Shown here in pieces: positions 33,154 to 43,164 of a DNA stretch of 64,000 nt. The stretch is taken from assembly GCA_019163375.1 (NCBI GenBank), contig JAFLKK010000008.1, positions 310,001 through 374,000 on the forward strand, read 5' to 3'. How positions within the stretch are numbered: the first letter of the stretch is position 1; each line of letters begins with the position of its first letter. This DNA comes from Paludibacter sp. Its GTDB lineage: Bacteria; Bacteroidota; Bacteroidia; Bacteroidales; Paludibacteraceae. The translations under genes were made by a program, and so were the position numbers. The notes beneath the pieces are model-generated. The model did no database searches. It saw only the letters and a program-made list of their open reading frames with translations, and was not told where the DNA came from.

Positions 33154-33774
33154 ATGCTAATAATTGGAATTGCGGGCGGCACAGGATCGGGAAAATCAAC
33201 TGTTGTTCGTAAAATTTTAGAACGTTTACCTCAGGGCGAAGTAGTCATTCTTCCACAAGATTCGTATTATCGGGATAGCAGTCATCTCCCGTTGGAAGAG
33301 CGGTTGGAGATCAACTTCGATCATCCCGATTCGATTGAATTTGAGTTATTAGTAAAGCATTTGAAAGAGCTTAAAAAGGGTAAAACTATTGAACAGCCCA
33401 TCTACTCCTATCTCACTTGCACCCGTGCCACCGAAACTATTCCTATAGCACCCTGCCATGTTATCATTGTAGAGGGAATTTTGGTACTTACCAATCCCGA
33501 ATTGCGCGAGATGATGGATTTGAAAGTATTTGTCGATGCGGATGCTGATGATCGACTGATTCGCGTGATCAATCGCGACATTGTGGAACGCGGACGATCG
33601 GTAAACAAGGTTATGGAACGCTACGAATGTACTGTAAAACCAATGCACCAGCAATTCATTGAGCCCTCAAAACGCTTTGCCGACCTTATCATTCCGCAAG
33701 GCGGCAACAACCATATTGCCATTGACATCTTAACCAAGTATATCCTCAGCAGACAACTATCAGTGAACAGTTGA
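33154..33774 (+). CDS. udk: Uridine kinase
   Basis: GIAGGTGSGKSTVVRKI, LPQDSYYRDSSHLPLEER, FDHPDSIEF. Confidence 0.95.
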   Translation: MLIIGIAGGTGSGKSTVVRKILERLPQGEVVILPQDSYYRDSSHLPLEERLEINFDHPDSIEFELLVKHLKELKKGKTIEQPIYSYLTCTRATETIPIAPCHVIIVEGILVLTNPELREMMDLKVFVDADADDRLIRVINRDIVERGRSVNKVMERYECTVKPMHQQFIEPSKRFADLIIPQGGNNHIAIDILTKYILSRQLSVNS

Positions 33775-33903
33775 TAGTTGATAATTGATAGTTGATAGTT
33801 GACAATTATCGACTTGCTGCCTATTGATAACTGTTTACTGATGACTGATGACTGATAACTATTAACTGAAAACTGTTAACTGAAAACTGATAACTGAAAA
33901 GCT
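33768..33903. repeat. Degenerate heptamer (gttgata / aactgat) tandem array
   Basis: cagttgatagttgataattgatagttgatagttgacaatt ... aactgaaaactgttaactgaaaactgataactgaaaa. Confidence 0.85.
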
Positions 33904-33904
33904 T

Positions 33905-34651
33905 ATGTTGAAAAGCGACTTACAAAAAATCATGTTTCTGGACATAGAAACGGTGCCGCAAACTGCCGACTATTCGCAACTGTCGGAGGCATTGGCGCAT
34001 AGTTGGGACGATAAGTTCAAGCTCATTCAGGCACGTATGCCCGAGAAATACACCGATGAAACTTCTGCGAGTGAAGCGTTTAATTCGAGCGCAGGCATCT
34101 ATTCCGAATTTGGAAAAATCGTTTGTATATCAGTAGGATTTATCCATTTTCAGGGTGTAGAAATGCACATTCGTACCAAATCATTTGCCAATGATGATGA
34201 ACGACAATTGCTCATTGAATTCACGCATCTTATCGCCAAATTTTGCACCACTAAAGAGCACACACTCTGCGGACATAACGTAAAAGAGTTTGATATTCCG
34301 TATATTTGCAGACGAATGCTGATAAACGGATTGGCTTTACCCGCCATTTTTCAGATTGCCGGTAAAAAACCATGGGAAATAAATTTTATCGACACCTTGG
34401 AATTGTGGAAGTTTGGCGACTATAAAAATTATACTTCGCTCAAACTGCTTACAGCTGTTTTCAATATCCCTACACCAAAAGACGATATCGATGGAAGTCA
34501 GGTGGCGGAAGTTTATTACAAAGAAAAGAACCTCAACAGAATAGCCACCTACTGTCAGAAAGATGTGCTTGCCACCGCACAGGTTTTTCTGCGAATGAAC
34601 GGGTTTGAACTAATTAAAGATCAAAATATTGAGCACGTTCAAAACAGTTGA
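33905..34651 (+). CDS. Predicted 3'-5' exonuclease, PolB-exonuclease-like
   Basis: MFLDIETVP (ExoI DxE), CGHNVKEFDIPYICRRM (ExoII), CQKDVLATAQVFLRM (ExoIII). Confidence 0.85.
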   Translation: MLKSDLQKIMFLDIETVPQTADYSQLSEALAHSWDDKFKLIQARMPEKYTDETSASEAFNSSAGIYSEFGKIVCISVGFIHFQGVEMHIRTKSFANDDERQLLIEFTHLIAKFCTTKEHTLCGHNVKEFDIPYICRRMLINGLALPAIFQIAGKKPWEINFIDTLELWKFGDYKNYTSLKLLTAVFNIPTPKDDIDGSQVAEVYYKEKNLNRIATYCQKDVLATAQVFLRMNGFELIKDQNIEHVQNS

Positions 34652-34718
34652 CAATTGAAAGTTGATAATTGACAACCGCAACTTTCAACTTTCAACTATT
34701 AACTATCAACTAATATCT

Positions 34719-36095
34719 ATGCGAATCACAAACCACATCATGCTCCTGTTATTTTCCGTTTTTTTGCTTGCTTCGTGCGGAGCAAAGAAAAAGGAGGTGG
34801 ATTTTGTGGCGCAAACTACCGATCTGAAAAAAATCATCAAATCCGACACACTACGGGTTGCAACCATGTACGGATCAACATCCTACTTTCTGTATCGCGA
34901 CGAAATGATGGGATTCGACTATGAAATGGTCAGCAATTTGGCCAGTAACCTGAATGTGAATCTCAAGATCAATATTGCCAAAAACGAAGAAGAGATGACA
35001 CAGTGGCTGCGCGAAGACAAAGTGGATATAGCCTGCTATAATTTTATTGAAACAAAAGCATTGAAAGAACACTTCCACTTTGTGGTACCTCAGTCGGAGT
35101 CCTATCAGGTGTTGGTCCAGAATTTAAGTGCCAATTCCTTATCTGATGTTTCTGAGCTGGCCGGCAAAAGTGTTTCTGTGAAAGCAAACAGCGTTTTTCA
35201 CCAACGATTGCAAGCAATTAACGACGAAATTGGTGGAACGATAAATATCGTTATAGCCGCCGACTCGCTCTCAAACGAAGATTTGATTGAAATGGTGGGC
35301 GAAAAAAAGATTGATTACACAATGGCTTATCACAACATGGCGTTGCTTCATAAATCCTTTTACCGGGATATAGATTGCCGAATGCCGGTAAGCTTCGGAC
35401 AGCGCAACGGTTGGTTGATTCGAAAAGGAAATCCCGACTTGCAAAAAGCCATCGAGACTTGGGATAAACTACCGGAAATTGTAGATTTAAAGTCCTCACT
35501 TTTCGATAAATACTGGGACGAAAGTCCATATTTTGCACTCAAAAGAATAAGAATCCCCAAAGGTGCCATATCACCTTTTGATCATTTATTTAAAAAATAC
35601 GCTCCCCTAATTGGTTGGGACTGGCAATTATTGGCCGCAGTGGCATTTCACGAATCGCGATTTGTTGCTACGGAAAAATCGTGGGCAGGTGCTGTAGGAC
35701 TTATGCAACTGATGCCACATACAGCATCTAATTTTGGACTAAACAGTACTACTAAATTAGACCCCGAAATGAATATCGAAGCAGGGGTTCAGTATATCAA
35801 GAGTTTAAGCATGACCTTCAGGCAAATTACTGACAAGAACGAGCGAATTAAATTTATATTGGCCGGCTATAACTCCGGCCCTGCACACATACTGGATGCC
35901 GTGGCTTTGGCTAAAAAACATGGAAAGAACCCTCAGATTTGGTTCGACAACGTAGAATATTATCTTCTCAAAAAAAGCGAGCCCGAATTTTATCAGGACA
36001 AAGTGGTAAAATATGGTTTCTTTAGGGGTAGAATAACAGCAAGATATGTGCATGATGTACTCGAAACAAGAGAAAAATACATGCGTCGAAAATAA
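34719..36095 (+). CDS. MltF-like membrane-bound lytic transglycosylase (SBP3 + SLT), lipoprotein
   Basis: Lipobox LLASCGA; SBP3-like region; AAVAFHESRFVATEKSWAGAVGLMQLMPHTA; ORF begins 34662, probable start 34719. Confidence 0.9.
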   Translation: MRITNHIMLLLFSVFLLASCGAKKKEVDFVAQTTDLKKIIKSDTLRVATMYGSTSYFLYRDEMMGFDYEMVSNLASNLNVNLKINIAKNEEEMTQWLREDKVDIACYNFIETKALKEHFHFVVPQSESYQVLVQNLSANSLSDVSELAGKSVSVKANSVFHQRLQAINDEIGGTINIVIAADSLSNEDLIEMVGEKKIDYTMAYHNMALLHKSFYRDIDCRMPVSFGQRNGWLIRKGNPDLQKAIETWDKLPEIVDLKSSLFDKYWDESPYFALKRIRIPKGAISPFDHLFKKYAPLIGWDWQLLAAVAFHESRFVATEKSWAGAVGLMQLMPHTASNFGLNSTTKLDPEMNIEAGVQYIKSLSMTFRQITDKNERIKFILAGYNSGPAHILDAVALAKKHGKNPQIWFDNVEYYLLKKSEPEFYQDKVVKYGFFRGRITARYVHDVLETREKYMRRK

Positions 36096-36177
36096 AAACT
36101 TAATTTTAGCGTTAAAAGTACGAAAGTGCTGCAACGTTAGATCTTAATATCTCATCTAATAATACAGTTATCAATTT

Positions 36178-37401
36178 ATGCCAAACAGTGAAATAATTTT
36201 AATCAGTATATCGGGCGATGACAAACCCGGAGTAACATCAGCAATTACAGAAATTTTAGGAAAATACGATGCCACCATTTTAGATATCGGTCAGGCGGAT
36301 ATTCATCACACGCTCTCACTGGGTATATTGTTCAAAATGTCGGACAATGCGGCATCAGGACATATTTTGAAAGAAGTTTTATTTAAATGCTCTGAATTGA
36401 GTGTAAATGTTCGTTTTACAACGGTAAGCGAAGAAAGATACACCAACTGGGTAGGCCGTCAGGGTAAAGGCAGATACATTGTTACTATTTTGGGCAAAAT
36501 AATTACTGCCAAACAATTATCAAAAGTAACAAAGGTAATCTCCGACCAAAATTTAAATATTGATTCTATCCGCCGCTTAACCGGTCGTCCAAGTCTGCAA
36601 ACGGAGGACGAAAATGCAATTCGTGCGTGTATGGAACTTTCGGTTCGTGGTGAGTTAGTCGATAAAAGTATACTTTCGGCACAGTTTTTGGCATATTCTG
36701 CCGAGCTTGGTATCGACATTTCATTCCAAAAAGATGATATGTTCCGCCGTAATCGCCGCTTGATATGTTTTGATATGGATTCTACACTTATCAAAACAGA
36801 GGTGATAGACGAACTTGCCGATCGTGCCGGTGTAGGCGAACAGGTGCGAGCCATTACCGAAGCAGCGATGCGTGGCGAAATTGATTTTACCGAGAGTTTC
36901 AAACAACGGGTGGCACTACTCGAAGGGTTGGACGAAAGCGTGATGGAGGACGTTGCAAAAAACCTTCCCATTATGGATGGTGCCGAACGACTGATGTCCA
37001 TTCTCAAAAAATGTGGCTTCAAAATTGCGATACTTTCGGGAGGTTTCACCTATTTCGGTAATCATCTGAAAAAACTGTTCGATGTGGATTATGTTTACGC
37101 CAACGAACTGGAAATTATCGATGGAAAACTTACCGGAAATCATGTGGGTGATATTGTTGATGGAAAGCGCAAAGCTGAATTGCTGAAACTTATTGCTCAG
37201 GTAGAGAAAATTGATTTGGAACAAGTAATTGCTGTAGGCGACGGCGCTAACGATTTGCCCATGTTGAACCTTGCCGGACTTGGAATTGCGTTCCATGCCA
37301 AACCAAAGGTGAAAGCCAATGCGCAACAATCTATTTCTACCATTGGACTGGATGGCGTATTGTACTTCTTAGGATTCAGAGATATACATATAGATAGTTA
37401 A
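36178..37401 (+). CDS. serB: Phosphoserine phosphatase with N-terminal ACT domains
   Basis: FDMDSTLIKTEVIDELADRAGVG, AILSGGFTYF, AVGDGANDLPML. Confidence 0.94.
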   Translation: MPNSEIILISISGDDKPGVTSAITEILGKYDATILDIGQADIHHTLSLGILFKMSDNAASGHILKEVLFKCSELSVNVRFTTVSEERYTNWVGRQGKGRYIVTILGKIITAKQLSKVTKVISDQNLNIDSIRRLTGRPSLQTEDENAIRACMELSVRGELVDKSILSAQFLAYSAELGIDISFQKDDMFRRNRRLICFDMDSTLIKTEVIDELADRAGVGEQVRAITEAAMRGEIDFTESFKQRVALLEGLDESVMEDVAKNLPIMDGAERLMSILKKCGFKIAILSGGFTYFGNHLKKLFDVDYVYANELEIIDGKLTGNHVGDIVDGKRKAELLKLIAQVEKIDLEQVIAVGDGANDLPMLNLAGLGIAFHAKPKVKANAQQSISTIGLDGVLYFLGFRDIHIDS

Positions 37402-37593
37402 TAATTGAAGTTGTTGCTAATTGCAGGCATTACTCCAATTGAATAACATCAATGAGCAGATAAGTACCCGAAAAGCGGAAATGATTACAATTCATTTCAT
37501 TGTACAAAAATGTAATTCATTGGGCTTGTTTGTAATGAAAAGTAATGTCCCGATATATATAACGCAACAAAAACAACCTGTAACTAACTTATT

Positions 37594-38244
37594 ATGAACA
37601 ATCAAAAAGCTATTGTGATAGGCTCTACCGGAATGGTCGGCAAAGAGCTTGTCAAAAAATTAATTGAAAACGAACATTATTCGGAAATTATCTCACTGGT
37701 ACGCCGTCCGAGCGGAATTACAAATCCAAAACTCGATGAGCATGTAATTGATTTCGACCGACCTGAAACGTGGAAAGACCTGGTAAAGGGAGATGTGCTT
37801 TTTTCGGCTCTGGGAACTACTATTGCGAAAGCAAAAAGCAAAGAAGAGCAATTCAAAGTCGACTTTACCTATCAGTACAATGTTGCTAAAATAGCAGTTG
37901 AAAACGGAGCTACAAGTTATGTACTGATCTCCTCGGCAGGGGCTAATTCCAACTCCAAAGCATTCTATATGAATACGAAAGGAAAACTGGATGAAGCTGT
38001 TCAGGGTTTACCATTTGAGTACATCAACATCCTGCGCCCCGGTCAGCTTCACGGCAAACGAACCGAAAAACGCCTCGGAGAAAAGGTTGGATTATCGGTA
38101 ATGTATAGCCTGAATAAAATAGGATTATTCAAACGTTACAAACCCATTAATGACAAAAAGGTGGCTAAAGCAATGATTCATGCTGCCCGAAAAACACATT
38201 CTACTATTTACACCCTCGACGAAGTACACGAACTGGCTAAATAA
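37594..38244 (+). CDS. NAD(P)-binding Rossmann-fold oxidoreductase
   Basis: AIVIGSTGMVGKELVKKLIE; YVLISSAGANSNS; paralogue of the next gene. Confidence 0.85.
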   Translation: MNNQKAIVIGSTGMVGKELVKKLIENEHYSEIISLVRRPSGITNPKLDEHVIDFDRPETWKDLVKGDVLFSALGTTIAKAKSKEEQFKVDFTYQYNVAKIAVENGATSYVLISSAGANSNSKAFYMNTKGKLDEAVQGLPFEYINILRPGQLHGKRTEKRLGEKVGLSVMYSLNKIGLFKRYKPINDKKVAKAMIHAARKTHSTIYTLDEVHELAK

Positions 38245-38544
38245 CATCGAAATATTTACAACCAGAATCCTCACATAACCAATTGGTTTGTGGGGATTTT
38301 CTATAATCGCCCTCAGGCATTCGGATTATTTACTACATGGCTAGTAATAATTACTAGATATAAAACTACAAAATAATTTAATAATATTTATTTTTGCTAC
38401 GTTTCGATTCAAAATCATTAACTACATTTGCAGCTACTTTCGCATAAAAATACTCTCTTTGTAACGTTTGCATAATTTTTATTGTATTGATATCATCTTC
38501 ATCAACAAATGATATTTCACTAAATAGCATAACCTGTAACTAAA

Positions 38545-39204
38545 TTGTATCTTATGAGTATCCAAAAAGCAATTGTTCTTGGAGCTACCGGAACGGTAGG
38601 CAAAGAACTTATCGAAAAACTTATCGAAAACGAAAATTTTACGGAAATCATCTCTCTGGGCGTAAAACCCTGCGGCTTAACAAGCCCAAAACTGACTGAG
38701 CACATCATCGACCTCAGCACACCCGAAATATGGAAAGACGCCGTACAAGGCGATGTACTATTCTCAACATGGGGCACATTCGTAGAACAAGCCAAAACCA
38801 AAGATGAGCAATACACGGTAGACTACAGCTATCAGTACAAAGTGGCCGAAGTTGCAGCTCAAAATGGTGTTACAGCCTATGTTCTCGTTTCGTCGGCAGG
38901 CGCTGATATTAATTCAAATGCATTTTACAAGAAAATAAAAGGAAGACTTGACAAAGCCGTTCAACGTCTACCATTTGAATATATAAATATTCTACGTCCG
39001 GGTAAACTGTACGGAAACAGAAACGAAACAATACTTAGCGAACGGATAAAATTATCGATGCTGCGACGTTTGAATAAAATCGGATTATTGAAACAATTCA
39101 GACCCATTAAGGAAAAAATAGTGGCAAAAGCAATGATCCACGCAGCACGAAAATATCACTCCACCATCTATACGCTCGACGAGGTATATCAACTGGCCAA
39201 ATAA
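38545..39204 (+). CDS. NAD(P)-binding Rossmann-fold oxidoreductase (paralogue)
   Basis: AIVLGATGTVGKELIEKLIENENF; closely similar to 37594-38244. Confidence 0.85.
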   Translation: MYLMSIQKAIVLGATGTVGKELIEKLIENENFTEIISLGVKPCGLTSPKLTEHIIDLSTPEIWKDAVQGDVLFSTWGTFVEQAKTKDEQYTVDYSYQYKVAEVAAQNGVTAYVLVSSAGADINSNAFYKKIKGRLDKAVQRLPFEYINILRPGKLYGNRNETILSERIKLSMLRRLNKIGLLKQFRPIKEKIVAKAMIHAARKYHSTIYTLDEVYQLAK

Positions 39205-39229
39205 CCCTGAATACCCACTACACCTACTA

Positions 39230-39265
39230 TCCCCGCACTCGTTATTGAGTTGCGGGGACTTTTTT
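39230..39265 (+). terminator. Hairpin terminator
   Basis: tccccgcactcgttattgagttgcgggga followed by cttttttat. Confidence 0.75.
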
Positions 39266-39425
39266 ATCACTCATTATCAACCTGATATGAATTAATTACT
39301 ACATCCCTTAAATAAATTATTATTATGTAATCTACAAACTTTTTTAGCATTATAAATGTTTTACTACATTAAATGACAAATGTTCTAAATATATTTGCAT
39401 ATCACTTTAACCAGAATGCGTTTCT

Positions 39426-41900
39426 ATGACGAAATACATCCTCATATTCATAGTGTTTACGTTTATTACTTTGTTTACTCATGCTCAAAATGTTACCATT
39501 AGCGGACACATTACAGATGCTAAAAGTGGCGAAACAATGATAGGAGCGTCAATTTATGACGCAAATTCAAAAAAAGGAAGTTTAAGCAATACCTATGGTT
39601 TCTATTCACTCACTGTCCCCAGGGGCATGGTGAATCTAAGCTATTATTATACAGGTTACACTTCGAAACATCAATCATTTGATCTGAACAGAGATACAAT
39701 TATCAATATCCGTATCAATGAATCTATTGAACTGAAAGAACTGGTAGTAATTGGCAATCAGAAAAACATTGGAGTTCAGGGCTCGCAAATGAGCACCATT
39801 GATGTTCCCATCAGTTTGATAAAAACAGTACCGTCGCTTTTTGGCGAAAAAGACGTGATTAAAACATTACAATTGCTACCGGGTGTAAAAGCAGGGGTCG
39901 AAGGTTCGGCCGGTTTGTATATTCGTGGTGGTGGTGCCGATGAAAACCTGTTATTGCTCGATGGAGTACCTGTTTACAATGTAAATCACATGTTTGGGTT
40001 TTTCTCCATATTCAATGCAGATGCCATTAAAAACGTGACATTGTACAAAGGCAGTTTCCCTGCACGGTTTGGAGGAAGACTTTCGTCGGTAGTGGATATA
40101 AGAATGAAAGATGGCGACAATAAAAAATTACATGGTAGTCTTTCACTCGGATTAATTTCGGCTAAAGTCAATTTAGAAGGCCCGATAGGCAGTGAAAACA
40201 CCACGTTCAATGTTTCAGCACGACGCACATTCGCTGATCTGCTGGCACAACCGTTTTTAAAGACAGCAATTGGCGAAAAAGGACTCGAGAAAGCCAGAGC
40301 AGGATACTATTTTTACGATGTAAATGCAAAGATAACACATAAATTCTCTGACAAAGATCGCATCTATTTAAGCGCCTATATTGGCAACGATGTAATATTT
40401 ACAAATATCAAACAAAGTGAAGCAAAATACACAAACGCTAGTGGTGGTGTAAACGGATATGAAACAAACTGGTTAAAGATGGACTGGAACTGGGGAAATA
40501 TAATAAGTGCATTGCGTTGGAATCATGTTATTTCCAACAAGCTTTTCGTGAATGCAACTTGCTCCTATACCCATTATGGTTTCGATTTGGCTGTTGGAAA
40601 TGAAAACCAAACCGTTAGATACTCCCCTGCAAAAGAAACATTCAAAAACACAACGCTCACGTACAATTCCGGCATTGAGGATGTGTCGGCAAAAATGGAT
40701 TTTGATTACTCGCTAAATTCCAACAATGACATTAAGTTTGGCGCAAACTATACTTTTCACCGTTTTAAACCGGGAATAACTGTAGCCGAAATGGAAAGCA
40801 ATACTTCAGGTTCGTCAGACACAGTGATTGGCGACCAGAATATTGTTTCGCACGAAGCCATAGCCTATATTGAAGATAACATACGTATCAGTCGTGCAAT
40901 AAAAGCAAATATTGGCGTGCACTACTCCTCATTTTTGGTACAAAACCATTTTTACAACTCAGTACAACCGCGCTTAGGAATCCGCTATTTACTGAATGAA
41001 AAGCTGTCGCTAAAAGCCGGATATGCCTCCATGAGCCAATATATCCACTTATTATCGAACAACAATGTTTCGTTACCAACCGATTTGTGGGTGCCGGTTA
41101 CAAAAAGAATCGAACCAATGAAATCACAGCAAGTGTCCTTTGGAACTTTTTATAATCTAAACGATTTTGTTGAGTTATCTGTTGAGACCTATTACAAATC
41201 AATGGATAATTTAATTGAATATAAAGATGGAGCATCGTTTTTCGGATCGAGCACCGGATGGGAAGACAAAGTAAGTGTAGGCCGTGGTTGGGCCTATGGA
41301 ATTGAGTTTCTGGCACAAAAATCAGTGGGCAAAACTACCGGTTGGGTTGGTTACACCTGGGCAAAATCCGAACGGAAGTTTGACAGACCCGGCGAAGTGT
41401 TAAACAACGGAAAAACCTTTCCAACAAAATACGACAGAAGGCACGACCTGAGCATAGTGGTTGCGCATAAATTCAGCGAAAAGATTGATGTATCGGCAAC
41501 ATGGGTCTATAGCTCGGGGAGCGCAGGTACCTTGTCCTTGCAAAACTACCTGGCCACCGACATACCGGGAACTAATCCTACATCGACAGTTCCGAGTGAT
41601 GCAACGACGGTAGACGTTACAAATTCAATACCCTATATCAGCTCTCGTAACAATTATCGGTACGAACCTTATCATCGCTTGGATGTGGGCGTAAACTTCA
41701 ACAAAAAACTGAAACATGGAACGAGGACCTGGAATATAAGCATTTACAACGCATACAATCAACTTAATCCGTTTTTGGTTACCGTAAAATCTAATTCTAC
41801 CTACAACGAATCGACACATGTTTACACAAAAAAGAATACGCTTATACAGACTTCTATTTTCCCCATTATTCCGTCAGTAAGTTATTGTTATAAATTTTAA
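39426..41900 (+). CDS. TonB-dependent receptor with carboxypeptidase-like regulatory domain
   Basis: Signal peptide; SGHITDAKSGETMIGASIYD; plug VKTLQLLPGVKAGVEGSAGLYIRGGGADENLLLLDGVPVYN; terminal YCYKF. Confidence 0.92.
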   Translation: MTKYILIFIVFTFITLFTHAQNVTISGHITDAKSGETMIGASIYDANSKKGSLSNTYGFYSLTVPRGMVNLSYYYTGYTSKHQSFDLNRDTIINIRINESIELKELVVIGNQKNIGVQGSQMSTIDVPISLIKTVPSLFGEKDVIKTLQLLPGVKAGVEGSAGLYIRGGGADENLLLLDGVPVYNVNHMFGFFSIFNADAIKNVTLYKGSFPARFGGRLSSVVDIRMKDGDNKKLHGSLSLGLISAKVNLEGPIGSENTTFNVSARRTFADLLAQPFLKTAIGEKGLEKARAGYYFYDVNAKITHKFSDKDRIYLSAYIGNDVIFTNIKQSEAKYTNASGGVNGYETNWLKMDWNWGNIISALRWNHVISNKLFVNATCSYTHYGFDLAVGNENQTVRYSPAKETFKNTTLTYNSGIEDVSAKMDFDYSLNSNNDIKFGANYTFHRFKPGITVAEMESNTSGSSDTVIGDQNIVSHEAIAYIEDNIRISRAIKANIGVHYSSFLVQNHFYNSVQPRLGIRYLLNEKLSLKAGYASMSQYIHLLSNNNVSLPTDLWVPVTKRIEPMKSQQVSFGTFYNLNDFVELSVETYYKSMDNLIEYKDGASFFGSSTGWEDKVSVGRGWAYGIEFLAQKSVGKTTGWVGYTWAKSERKFDRPGEVLNNGKTFPTKYDRRHDLSIVVAHKFSEKIDVSATWVYSSGSAGTLSLQNYLATDIPGTNPTSTVPSDATTVDVTNSIPYISSRNNYRYEPYHRLDVGVNFNKKLKHGTRTWNISIYNAYNQLNPFLVTVKSNSTYNESTHVYTKKNTLIQTSIFPIIPSVSYCYKF

Positions 41901-41911
41901 AAAATTGAAAT

Positions 41912-42901
41912 ATGAAAACACTACATATCATATGGTTTGTTTTGCTGAGCATTTCAATTTTTACGTCCTGTGAAAAAGAAATTGACTTCGACGGAGAAAC
42001 TACCGAATCGCAACTAGTGCTCAACAGTTTTATTACGCCCGACTCAACCATTGCTGCCAACATATCCGAGAGTCAGTTTTTTCTAAACAACGATTATCTT
42101 TTTAAAGCAGTGGAGAATGCAGAAGTATCCATTTATTGCAATGGCATTTTAAAAGAAACAATGCAACATAGTTTAAATGGCAAATACATCTCAGCCACTA
42201 AACCGGAGGTGGGTGACATCGTGAAATTAGTTGTGAAAGTACCTGAAAAAGAAGAAATCAGCGGCGAAACAACTATTTACCCCAAAGCGAATGTACTTAA
42301 ACTCGACTCTATCGTTATCTGGACCGGGGCAAAACCGATTATCGAAACAGTAAATACCGTTGATAACGGATTACCGAAAACAGAAACAATAGTAGTGGGG
42401 AAATACAGATTCAGAACCATTCGATACATTCTGACTTTTGAAGATGCTGCGAATATGAAAAACTACTATCGCCTGGTAGTAAGCCAAACAAGCTCTTTCG
42501 AAGGTAAAAAGAAAGTGAACTACGATTACACTCTGGACGATATCGTTTCCGGCAACACGAAAGATTTGTTACCCGGCATTCCTGCTATCAACGAGTCCAA
42601 AAATCAATTTCATGTTTTTACCGATGAACTTATTAACGGAAAAACATATCCACTTTCGTTCACCATTCGCGACACAGCAAGCATATACCTGCCGGAATAT
42701 CAACGGCCACTACCTAAAAAAACGGTAGAAATTGATTTACAATCGGTTTGCAACAATTTCTATTTATTTTTAAAGACCCGATCTGATCAGCAAACAGCTA
42801 GTCCACTCTTTTCGGAACCCATTCAGATATTCAACAATGTAAATGGAGGAATTGGTTTGGTGGGAAGTTATACCAGCAATGTTGTGAAAGTCACTCTATA
42901 A
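41912..42901 (+). CDS. DUF4249-like lipoprotein
   Basis: Lipobox TSCEKEIDFDGE; partner of the upstream TonB receptor. Confidence 0.82.
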   Translation: MKTLHIIWFVLLSISIFTSCEKEIDFDGETTESQLVLNSFITPDSTIAANISESQFFLNNDYLFKAVENAEVSIYCNGILKETMQHSLNGKYISATKPEVGDIVKLVVKVPEKEEISGETTIYPKANVLKLDSIVIWTGAKPIIETVNTVDNGLPKTETIVVGKYRFRTIRYILTFEDAANMKNYYRLVVSQTSSFEGKKKVNYDYTLDDIVSGNTKDLLPGIPAINESKNQFHVFTDELINGKTYPLSFTIRDTASIYLPEYQRPLPKKTVEIDLQSVCNNFYLFLKTRSDQQTASPLFSEPIQIFNNVNGGIGLVGSYTSNVVKVTL

Positions 42902-43164
42902 AAATCCTGCATACATACCCATATTGCAAACAAAATCAGGTTGTTTTGTTTACTAAAGCCCTCCTATTCGAAATTGAACAGGTGGGCTTTTTCATTGTGG
43001 ATGTATCTTAGATTACCATTCAATAGATTTGTATTCTTACGCCCACACAACATTAACAAAGTTCATAAAATTACATAATTAACTTTAAATTCGACAGAAC
43101 CATTGTTAATCTGCAATTTCCATTAACTATCTTTGCGCCAAATTTAACTCAACAATACTTATTT

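Noticed and set aside
33905-34651. Possible link of the PolB-exonuclease-like gene to defence
   Set aside because: Surrounded by housekeeping genes (udk, MltF-like, serB); such exonucleases are common in Bacteroidetes and nothing ties it to an immune locus.
36459-37049. 196-aa minus-strand ORF in serB
   Set aside because: Serine-rich antisense artefact over a conserved enzyme.
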